This document shows positions 8,736 through 15,572 of a DNA stretch of 64,000 bases, one piece after another (within the stretch, counting starts at the first letter, position 1; every line of letters starts with the position of its first letter). The position numbers and the translations under genes were made by a program. This DNA comes from Chryseobacterium piperi (GTDB lineage: Bacteria > Bacteroidota > Bacteroidia > Flavobacteriales > Weeksellaceae): contig NZ_CP023049.2 in assembly GCF_002285635.2 (NCBI RefSeq), positions 3,162,001 through 3,226,000 on the forward strand, written 5' to 3'. The notes below the pieces were generated by a model that saw only the letters and a list, made by a program, of their open reading frames with translations, was not told the DNA's origin and made no database searches.

Positions 8736-10205
8736 ATGATTAAATTTAAAAGCAAACTTTTACAGTGGGCAACAACATTTTGTTTATCCACTCTAGCATA
8801 CGCACAAGTAGGAGTAAACATTACTAAACCAGAGGGCGTTTTACACTTACAAAACATTCCAAGCAAACAAATGGGACTCGTAATGCCCAGAGTAGACTCT
8901 TCCGACGTAGCAGTTAATAATAGTAATACAACCCCAGTAGAAGCAACCGTTATCTATGACAATAAAGATCGTTGTTTAAAACTCAAAACTACAGGTGATA
9001 CTAAAGAATGAACCTCTTGTATTATGACTGAAAATGAGGTAGCCATCATGATAGAAAATGAAACAAAATATGATGGGAATGTTCCTTCCAGAGCAACTAA
9101 GGTAGCTGCAGTTGATTATTATGCTGCTACCTACATAGATCCTTATAGAGATAACTATGTATACGGGATGGGAGCTGGCACCTATAACCAATTAGGAGCC
9201 TTAGGAGCTTCCACCTATTATCCATCTCTTGTTTTAGGGCGTTCTTGTAAAGATATTACAATGGGATACTACAATGGAATGGCTATTACCAATAATGGGG
9301 AACTATGGGTATGGGGACTCAATACCAACGGAAAAAACGGAACAGGGAATACTACTACAGTAGCTTCTCCACGACAAGTAGGCCTGCCCGGCGGAATTAA
9401 AGTCAAAAAAGTACAAACTGGACGCAACAACACCCTTGCCCTCGGAGAAGACAATCAACTTTATGTAACAGGATCTAACACTTATGGAATTTTAGGAAAT
9501 GGGAAAAGATCAGGCCAGGCTCTTACATTTACAAAAATTGATTTCTTCAATGGAATGGAAATCGTGGATATGGATGTAAATATTTATGGCGCGATTGCTG
9601 TAGCGAGCAACGGAAATGTATATGTATGGGGATATAATTACACTACATACAGAGTACTTGGACTTCCTACCAACACTGGCTACGTTTTAACTCCTGTTCT
9701 TCTCAACCCTCATTTTACTTTAGCTTCCGGAGAAAAAGTAGTAAAAGTATCTATGGATGACCTCTCAACACTCGGAGGCGGCTTCATCACTGATCAGGGA
9801 AGATTCTTTGCTTTTAGCAACATTAGTAATTATGGAGGCGGCAGCGGATATCAGGCGCCAACAAACTTAACTCCTAGTACCCTTCAAACAGGCGAGCGTT
9901 TTACAAAGTTTTCTATGAATAATGGCGTTGGCTTAATCACCAATCAAAATAGAATATATGGAGCAGGGCTCAATTATGGTAGTCGTTTTGGAACTGGAAA
10001 TGCTAATACCCTAAGCACTCTTACTAATATAACTCCTGCTAATCTTGCTGACCTTCAGTATAGTGGAATTAGCTTAGGATACAACAATATGTACCTTACC
10101 CTCTCTAACAAACGATTTGTTCTTTATGGAGCAGGATCTTCTAAACAATTAGGGAAACTCAATGAAGGTGGAAAAACTACTCTAAGTGTTGTATTTGAAA
10201 AATAA
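8736..10205 (+). pseudogene. RCC1-repeat secreted protein, copy 2, interrupted by an in-frame TGA
   Basis: A paralogue of the gene at 3973, alike over its full length. Frame one (8736-9011) has a signal peptide (MIKFKSKLLQWATTFCLSTLAYAQ) and the VGVNITKPEGVLHLQN module, and ends RCLKLKTTGDTKE-stop. The stop is TGA at 9009-9011, where copy 1 has TGG (Trp). The frame does not shift: reading through it continues directly as TSCIMTENEV and about six RCC1 repeats (GELWVWGLNTNGKNGTGN and similar) to 10205. A Met at 9024 aligns with the Met of copy 1 and could restart translation without a signal peptide. Both copies are thus cut at the same place by different lesions. Function unknown; a propeller-type surface binding protein is my inference. 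Confidence 0.85.
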
Positions 10206-10257
10206 CACTTAGGCTTTACACAGCATTATTGCTGATATTAAGCATATCAATAAAACA

Positions 10258-10286
10258 AAAAGCTACTGAAAAAATCAGTAGCTTTT
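10258..10286 (+). terminator. intrinsic terminator of RCC1 copy 2
   Basis: Stem aaaagctactga/tcagtagctttt (12 bp) with a short A-rich loop and a T-rich tail, 52 bases after the stop. It is nearly identical to the terminator at 5495-5523 and may also end thiL transcripts coming from the other side. Confidence 0.85.
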
Positions 10287-10312
10287 ATTATATAATATTA
10301 CAAGTAATACAA

Positions 10313-11377
10313 CTATTCACCTTGCTGGCTTCCTAAAAAAGCATCCCACCCTTGTGCTGTTAAAGCAACAAGCTGATTGGATCCTCTAGCCACCATAAAA
10401 TTACCTTCTTCTTTTTCTACAGCATGCCCTATAATGGTAAAATCAGGATGATTCTTAATCTTATCAAAGTCATTCGGCGAAATTGTAAACAATAATTCAT
10501 AATCTTCACCTCCGCTTAATGCCGTCATTACAGGATTCAGATTCATTTCGTCAGCAGTAGAAATGGTAAGGCTGTCCATTGGAACTTTCTCTTCATACAA
10601 TCTGAAACCAACTTTTGATTGATCTGACAGGTGTAAAATTTCAGAGGCTAATCCATCAGATATATCAATCATAGAAGTCGGTTTGATATCCAGCTCTTTT
10701 AAGATGGTTTTGATATCGGTTCTAGCTTCCGGTTTTAATTGTCTTTCCAGAATATAATCAAACCCCTCCATCTCAGGCTGCATATTTGGATCTGCCAAGA
10801 AAACAGCATGTTCTCTTTCTAAAATCTGAAGTCCCATGTATGCACCTCCCAAATCACCACTTACAACCAGAAGATCATTCGGCTTTGCACCGCTTCTCTT
10901 TACCAGGTTTTCCTCCTCTTCAATTCCTACAGCCGTAATACTCATTACCAATCCTGCATTTGAACTGGTCGTATCACCACCGATCAGATCCACTTTATAA
11001 CGTGCACAAGCTGCCTGGATTCCTGAATAAAGCTCTTCTAAAGCCTCTACCGGGAAACGGTTTGAAACAGCAAGAGAAACCAAGATTTGTGTTGGTGTAG
11101 CATTCATCGCAGCAATATCACTAAGATTTACAACAACAGCCTTATACCCTAAGTGTTTTAAGGGAACATACCCTAAATTAAAGTGAACTCCCTCAGCTAA
11201 AACATCCGTGGTAAGGACTACTTTTTTATTTCCGGGGTTAATCACTGCTGCATCATCTCCTACTCCAAGCTCCGAAGATTCGTTGGATAAAGGAAAGTGT
11301 TCTGTTAAATGTTTAATCAGGCCAAATTCTCCTAATTTAGAGATGGGCGTTAATTCCTGAGATTTATCTTCAAACAT
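10313..11377 (-). CDS. thiL: thiamine-monophosphate kinase
   Basis: ThiL phosphorylates thiamine monophosphate with ATP to thiamine pyrophosphate in the cytoplasm. The 354-residue length fits the family. An AIRS-type N-terminal domain shows GDDAAVI and LTTDVLAEGVHF (metal and phosphate-binding acidic residues), then HLGYKAVVVNLSDIAAM and GGDTTSS; the C-terminal domain has ISDGLASEILHL and ALSGGEDYELLFT, all ThiL hallmarks. It is transcribed alone and convergent with RCC1 copy 2. The leader (11390-11425) has the repeat-like tgtaaaatgtacaaagtaaaatg motif, not a TPP riboswitch. Confidence 0.95.
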   Translation of the reverse strand: MFEDKSQELTPISKLGEFGLIKHLTEHFPLSNESSELGVGDDAAVINPGNKKVVLTTDVLAEGVHFNLGYVPLKHLGYKAVVVNLSDIAAMNATPTQILVSLAVSNRFPVEALEELYSGIQAACARYKVDLIGGDTTSSNAGLVMSITAVGIEEEENLVKRSGAKPNDLLVVSGDLGGAYMGLQILEREHAVFLADPNMQPEMEGFDYILERQLKPEARTDIKTILKELDIKPTSMIDISDGLASEILHLSDQSKVGFRLYEEKVPMDSLTISTADEMNLNPVMTALSGGEDYELLFTISPNDFDKIKNHPDFTIIGHAVEKEEGNFMVARGSNQLVALTAQGWDAFLGSQQGE

Positions 11378-11510
11378 ATCTTTTCTTTTTTTGTAAAATG
11401 TACAAAGTAAAATGTATTAATGATTTTCCATATAAAGAATAAGCTCTCTATTCTGGATTTGATTGGCATAATTTAAACATTAAACTCTAAACCTCCTTTT
11501 TTTCGTTAAT

Positions 11511-12005
11511 CTACTTAGTAAATTCTGACGGATCAATATTCTGCGGATGGAAAGGAAACTTTTTAAAGTCCTCTCTTGTTAAAATTTCTGTTTCAGCTGT
11601 TTTATACTTATTCATAGCTTCTATAACATCATCCGGTGGAGTTGTCATTTTTCTCAGCATCATATCGATCCACACTCCCGTTGCTTCCGAAGTTGCACAA
11701 TGCATTCCGTCCGGAGTATAGAATTTATGCAGAAAACGGTAAATAGAAGAGTCTTCTGAACATCCGTCTATTTCTACACTTACGATCACGGTCTGGTCAG
11801 CATAGATTTCCTTGAAGAAAGAATATCTTTCATGTAGCATTACGGGACCTATTCCCCATCTGCTTAATTGGGTAATTCCCATTTTCTCTTTAGTCATAAA
11901 AGCCATTCTGGCTTGCGCACAATACTGTACATAAGATGAATTAGCTAAGTGCTTGTTGGCATCAAGATCGCTCCAACGCACTTCGAATGTATGGTAGAAT
12001 ATCAT
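11511..12005 (-). CDS. acyl-CoA thioesterase (4HBT, hotdog fold)
   Basis: From the ATG at 12005 the protein has 164 residues; the frame opens upstream to 12056, but that extension is Tyr/Phe-rich and untypical. The hotdog signature is clear: FEVRWSDLDANKHLANSSYVQYCAQARM has the catalytic Asp and the following His-containing helix of YbgC/FadM-type thioesterases, and WIDMMLRK closes the sheet. It probably hydrolyses acyl-CoA or acyl-ACP in the cytoplasm; substrate unknown. It sits between thiL and a divergent flavoprotein gene. Confidence 0.88.
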   Translation of the reverse strand: MIFYHTFEVRWSDLDANKHLANSSYVQYCAQARMAFMTKEKMGITQLSRWGIGPVMLHERYSFFKEIYADQTVIVSVEIDGCSEDSSIYRFLHKFYTPDGMHCATSEATGVWIDMMLRKMTTPPDDVIEAMNKYKTAETEILTREDFKKFPFHPQNIDPSEFTK

Positions 12006-12119
12006 TTGAAAATCGTATTTGAAATAATAAAAATTATAATGTTCAAAAATACTCAAATAAGATGGTTTATAAAAATTGTACTTTTGAAAAAATAATCTTC
12101 AGCATAAGATTACGGGTAC

Positions 12120-13328
12120 ATGAAAGAAATTATTATTATTGGAGGCGGTGCAGCAGGGTTTTTCTGCGCATCAAACCTCGACGAAAGCAAATATAAAGTT
12201 ACAATACTTGAGCAGAACTCAGATGTTCTTCAGAAAGTCAAAATTTCCGGAGGCGGACGCTGCAATGTAAGTCACGCCTGTTTTGATCCAAAAGAATTGG
12301 TCCGGTTTTATCCGCGTGGAAATAAAGAATTATTAAGTGTTTTTACAAAATTCCAGCCTGGAGACACTATGGAATGGTTCGATCAACGAAATATTTCGTT
12401 GAAAATAGAAAATGACAACAGAATTTTTCCTGAAAGCAATTCTTCACAGACCATTATCAATACTTTTCTGAGTGAGGTTCAAAAGAAAAACATTGAAGTA
12501 AAAACAAAATGTTCTGTCAAAGAAATTCAAAAACAGGATGAAAAATACCTGGTGATTACCAACTCAGGAGACTTTTCAGCAGATTATATTATTTACACAA
12601 CCGGAAGCTCTCCTAAATCATTAAAAATTGTAGAAAATCTGGGACATAAAATAGTAGAATTAGTTCCTTCTCTTTTTACGTTCAATATTAAAAATGATTT
12701 ATTGAAAGACCTGGCAGGAACAAGTTTCGAAAATGCAGAAATTTCTATTCCGCAATTAAAGACAGAAGAAAGCGGTCCTTTATTAATTACCCACTGGGGA
12801 CTCTCCGGACCTGCTATATTGAAAATTTCAGCATGGGAAGCTATACACCTGGCGAGAGCAAAGTATAATTTTGAAATTGAAGTTAATTTTATCTCTAAAA
12901 CCCTTGATGAGGCTGAAGAACTATTTCAAAATTTTAGACAGGGAAATCCCAAAAAGACTATTGGGCAATCTAAAATTTTTGACATTACCAACAGGTTTTG
13001 GCAGAAGGTTTTAGACGTTTCAAAAGTTGACCTCAACAAACAAGTTGCCCATATTTCAGGAAAAGAAATGCAATCAATTATTGAAAATTTATGCAAAAAG
13101 AAATTTCAGGTAACTGGAAAGTCTACTTTTAAAGACGAATTCGTAACTGCAGGGGGCATAGATCTAAAAGAAATTAATTTTAAAAATATGGCTTCAAAAA
13201 TCCTTCCTCAATTTTATATCGCGGGCGAGGTTTTAAATATTGATGCAGTAACAGGAGGCTTTAATTTCCAGGCATGCTGGAGTGAAGCATGGCTGATAGC
13301 ACAGGATTTGAATGCATTGGAATTTTGA
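12120..13328 (+). CDS. BaiN/HI0933-family NAD(P)/FAD-dependent oxidoreductase
   Basis: This 402-residue flavoprotein starts with a Rossmann FAD-binding motif IIIGGGAAGFFCASNL (residues 4-19) and has the family signature KISGGGRCNVSH near residue 41-52. The C-terminus contains FVTAGGIDLKEINF and YIAGEVLNIDAVTGGFNFQ, typical of the HI0933-like group (often annotated aminoacetone oxidase or BaiN). The true substrate of this group is mostly unknown. It is divergent from the thioesterase, and ends 16 bases before the stop of the convergent DUF2809 gene. Confidence 0.93.
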   Translation: MKEIIIIGGGAAGFFCASNLDESKYKVTILEQNSDVLQKVKISGGGRCNVSHACFDPKELVRFYPRGNKELLSVFTKFQPGDTMEWFDQRNISLKIENDNRIFPESNSSQTIINTFLSEVQKKNIEVKTKCSVKEIQKQDEKYLVITNSGDFSADYIIYTTGSSPKSLKIVENLGHKIVELVPSLFTFNIKNDLLKDLAGTSFENAEISIPQLKTEESGPLLITHWGLSGPAILKISAWEAIHLARAKYNFEIEVNFISKTLDEAEELFQNFRQGNPKKTIGQSKIFDITNRFWQKVLDVSKVDLNKQVAHISGKEMQSIIENLCKKKFQVTGKSTFKDEFVTAGGIDLKEINFKNMASKILPQFYIAGEVLNIDAVTGGFNFQACWSEAWLIAQDLNALEF

Positions 13329-13344
13329 AAATGATATTAAATAT

Positions 13345-13743
13345 TTAATCTTCAATAACTCCCCTTCTTTTTGGTTCCGTCAATTTTACGATAGCATAAA
13401 GCAGCAGACAGCAAATAGCATAACATATTATATCAATCCAGGAAAACGAATTTCCAATTACAATATACATCAGGCTTCCTTTTTGGAAGCCTATTTTTTC
13501 GGCGATATTAAAATACTGAGCCCATTCAATAAGGCAGGAAAAAATAAAAACACCTAAAATAAGTTTTGTGCGATCTATAACCATAAAGCTTTTCACAAAA
13601 GTATAAAGAAGCATCACCACGATAACATCTCCTAAATAGGCTCTGATAAAGAAAACATCTTTTAATACTGTTGCAATGATAACCTCTGTTAGGAATAATA
13701 AGACGGTAAGAATGCAATATTTCAGGTTGAATTGTATATTCAT
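13345..13743 (-). CDS. DUF2809-like integral membrane protein
   Basis: The 132-residue protein is almost entirely membrane-embedded, with about four segments (8-24, 38-55, 62-75, 105-122). FFIRAYLGDVIVVMLLYTF and the later Asp (SWIDIICYAICC) match the small DUF2809 membrane family, for which no biochemical role is established. It is convergent with the BaiN-like gene and carries an overlapping shadow frame on the plus strand that I reject. Confidence 0.75.
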   Translation of the reverse strand: MNIQFNLKYCILTVLLFLTEVIIATVLKDVFFIRAYLGDVIVVMLLYTFVKSFMVIDRTKLILGVFIFSCLIEWAQYFNIAEKIGFQKGSLMYIVIGNSFSWIDIICYAICCLLLYAIVKLTEPKRRGVIED

Positions 13744-13782
13744 TGATTGCTTATTTGAGCTAAAGCCTTTTTTGTGGAATAT

Positions 13783-13810
13783 ATTAAAGCGGGCTAAAGC
13801 CCGCTTTAAT
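13783..13810. terminator. perfect palindrome, probable bidirectional terminator
   Basis: ATTAAAGCGGGC and its exact complement flank a 4-base loop (TAAA): a 12-bp stem. It is placed just after the stop of the minus-strand redoxin gene at 13840, with T-rich flanks, so it can end that transcript. Its sequence (GGGCTAAAGCCC) also resembles palindromes dispersed in flavobacterial genomes. Confidence 0.75.
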
Positions 13811-13839
13811 AATTATTTTAATACACTATATTCTGATTC

Positions 13840-14499
13840 TTATTTCTTTGTTTTCACTGTACATCCTATGGCAACCGTTTTTGTTACTTTTACAGACTCT
13901 CCTTTGATTAATGCATCTAACGCGTCTTGGGCATAATGCTCTGAAACATCATTGGGATTATCATAATTATTATCAATAGCACCTATATACTTTACTATAT
14001 TTTTACCTTTTTCTTTTTGCAAGATAAATACATGTGGGGTTTTGGTTGCTCCATACTGAGGATAAATTTTTTGCCCTTCATCCACTAAATACGGAAAGGT
14101 AAAGCCTTTTTGTTTTGCTCTTTCAATCATCTGTGGGTATCCGTCTTCCGGTTGTGCATTTGGATCATTTGGATTGATTGCAATTACCGGATAACCCAGG
14201 CTTTTATATTTTTTATCCAATTCTATAATCCTGTCCTCATATTTTTTAGCATAAGGACAATGGTTGCATGTGAAAATAACAATAAAGCCTTTTGCACTTG
14301 TATAATCACTTAATGAAACCATTTTCCCATCAATATTTTTCAATTTAAAATCCGTTGCTTCATCTCCAACCTCATAACCTTTATTAGATTTAGGGATATG
14401 ATTTCGCTTTTCCTCTCTACTATCATAATTCTTTGCTGTAAAGCTGGACAGTCCGGAAACAATAATGAAAGCAGTTATTATAATCCTTACATTTTTCAT
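13840..14499 (-). CDS. secreted thioredoxin-fold protein (AhpC/TSA redoxin)
   Basis: The 219-residue protein has an N-terminal hydrophobic signal (MKNVRIIITAFIIVSGLSSFTA). The redoxin domain follows with GDEATDFKLKNIDGKMVSLSDY and an active-site-like FTCNHCPYAKKYEDRI; the CxxC is C-N-H-C, as in the thioredoxin-like family found with 'redoxin' annotation in Bacteroidetes. TPHVFILQ supplies the cis-Pro loop. It lies 10 bases downstream of a TlpA-like gene, so the two form a small operon for extracytoplasmic thiol chemistry. The exact redox partner is unknown. Confidence 0.85.
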   Translation of the reverse strand: MKNVRIIITAFIIVSGLSSFTAKNYDSREEKRNHIPKSNKGYEVGDEATDFKLKNIDGKMVSLSDYTSAKGFIVIFTCNHCPYAKKYEDRIIELDKKYKSLGYPVIAINPNDPNAQPEDGYPQMIERAKQKGFTFPYLVDEGQKIYPQYGATKTPHVFILQKEKGKNIVKYIGAIDNNYDNPNDVSEHYAQDALDALIKGESVKVTKTVAIGCTVKTKK

Positions 14500-14509
14500 A
14501 GTCTTTTCT

Positions 14510-14995
14510 TTAAAATAAATTTTTATTAATTGTATCTTCCAACTCCTCCTTACTCATTTCACCATCATTGAAATGCACTTTTAGTCCGTTCTTATAAAAT
14601 AAGGTTACAGGTATATTTCCATTCCAATCGTTTTCAAATTTTGGTATCCATATATTCATCCTTTTAATATCGTCCAGTAATATAACCTCTGCCGTAATAT
14701 TCTTATTTTGGATAAAGCTATTTACCTTTTCCTTATCTGCTAATCTATCCAAAGAAACCAAAATCATCTTAAACTTAGGCTCGTCCGTATGTTTGTTATT
14801 CACTTCAATAAAATGGGGAAGTTCCTTCACACATGGCGCACAGGTCGTTGACCAGAAATTCACAACCAGGAGCTTATCTTTTTCCTGCTGGATACGTTTT
14901 TCAAGTTCTTCATATTTGACCACAGAAACTGAGGCTTGTTGTGCATTAACAATGCCAAAGCTCAGAAAAACGAATAAAAAAACTAATTTTCCCAT
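14510..14995 (-). CDS. TlpA-family thiol-disulfide oxidoreductase
   Basis: From the ATG at 14995 the protein has 161 residues: a signal peptide (MGKLVFLFVFLSFGIVNAQ) and a thioredoxin fold with the active site NFWSTTCAPCVKELPHF (C-A-P-C). The in-frame ATG at 15010 adds only MLLLN before the same signal and is less likely. TlpA/ResA-type proteins reduce disulfides outside the cytoplasm, in the periplasm. It precedes the second redoxin gene in one operon and is divergent from the double-glycine peptide gene at 15137. Confidence 0.88.
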   Translation of the reverse strand: MGKLVFLFVFLSFGIVNAQQASVSVVKYEELEKRIQQEKDKLLVVNFWSTTCAPCVKELPHFIEVNNKHTDEPKFKMILVSLDRLADKEKVNSFIQNKNITAEVILLDDIKRMNIWIPKFENDWNGNIPVTLFYKNGLKVHFNDGEMSKEELEDTINKNLF

Positions 14996-15080
14996 ATTCA
15001 AAAGTAGCAAAAAACGCTAAACAAGCACTCGATTATTTTTTACAAATTCACACTTAATTCATGATTTTATTCATTCAAAA

Positions 15081-15111
15081 TTGATATTTTATAATAAAAA
15101 ATGTAATTTAG
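15081..15111 (+). promoter_or_regulatory. probable promoter of the double-glycine peptide gene
   Basis: TTG at 15081-15083, a 20-base spacer, and TAATTTAG at 15104-15111 (7 of 8 to the Bacteroidetes -7 TAnnTTTG). It lies 26 bases before the ATG at 15137. Confidence 0.5.
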
Positions 15112-15136
15112 TTACAATAAATTAAAAATATTTATC

Positions 15137-15301
15137 ATGAAAAAATCAAACATTCAGCAAAGGAAACTGACTAAAAAAGAATTAAAAGAAATTAACGGTG
15201 GCGCAGGTCCAATTTGTCCGGTAGTATTTAGTTGTTTTGATCGCCGAACAGGAGAAGAACTCATTGGAGTTCCGGGCATACAAGACGGCTATTGTTGTTA
15301 A
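15137..15301 (+). CDS. double-glycine-leader secreted peptide (bacteriocin-like)
   Basis: This 54-residue gene is short enough to be missed by length filters. The leader MKKSNIQQRKLTKKELKEIN ends in GG (residues 21-22): the LTKKELKEINGG form is the leader cleaved by peptidase-C39 ABC exporters. The core after GG is about 32 residues with four Cys (GPICP, FSCF and a terminal CC) and an IGVPGI segment. It is typical of flavobacterial bacteriocin-like or natural-product peptide precursors; the target and any modification are unknown. No C39 transporter or modifying enzyme lies in the window. A hairpin follows (15340-15368), and a leaderless relative lies downstream. Confidence 0.75.
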   Translation: MKKSNIQQRKLTKKELKEINGGAGPICPVVFSCFDRRTGEELIGVPGIQDGYCC

Positions 15302-15339
15302 CTTACAAAGAACATATTTCTAAAAGAGTTTAGAAAGCC

Positions 15340-15368
15340 ATCATAACACCAGTCTTTGGTGTCATGAT
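15340..15368 (+). terminator. hairpin after the peptide gene
   Basis: atcataacacca pairs with tggtgtcatgat (11 of 12) around a 5-base loop, 39 bases after the peptide stop codon. It probably acts as a terminator or transcript stabiliser, although it lacks a strong T-run. Confidence 0.6.
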
Positions 15369-15414
15369 TCATTTACAAACAACTAATAATGAATAGGATA
15401 ATTACATTAAGCAG

Positions 15415-15513
15415 ATGTCTATTAAAATAAAAACTTGTATTAAGTGCTTTTGCCAGACGTCGAATGGCGACTCTTATATTGGGCTGTGCAGTATAACCGG
15501 AGGGTGCTGCTAA
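15415..15513 (+). pseudogene. leaderless relative of the upstream peptide
   Basis: A 32-codon frame from the ATG at 15415 ends CCTGCTAA-like with ...IGLCSITGGCC. Aligned with the core at 15137 it shares CF, G, IG, I, G and the terminal CC, with one gap. No GG leader can be found in any frame upstream (the nearest ATG frame ends after 13 codons), so this is either a decayed copy that lost its leader or a leaderless peptide. It contains six Cys. A strong terminator follows at once. Confidence 0.45.
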
Positions 15514-15519
15514 AAAAGT

Positions 15520-15546
15520 AAGAAGAGAGCATTTTGCTCTCTTCTT
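15520..15546. terminator. intrinsic terminator shared by the peptide locus and mutS
   Basis: Perfect 12-bp stem aagaagagagca/tgctctcttctt with a 3-base loop and T-rich tails on both strands. It lies between the plus-strand peptide frames and the 3' end of minus-strand mutS. Confidence 0.85.
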
Positions 15547-15572
15547 GTTTATTTTAGTTAATCAATTCCGAT

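Noticed and set aside
11378..11510. possible TPP riboswitch before thiL
   Set aside because: No CUGAGA or comparable thi-box core found in the 5' leader.
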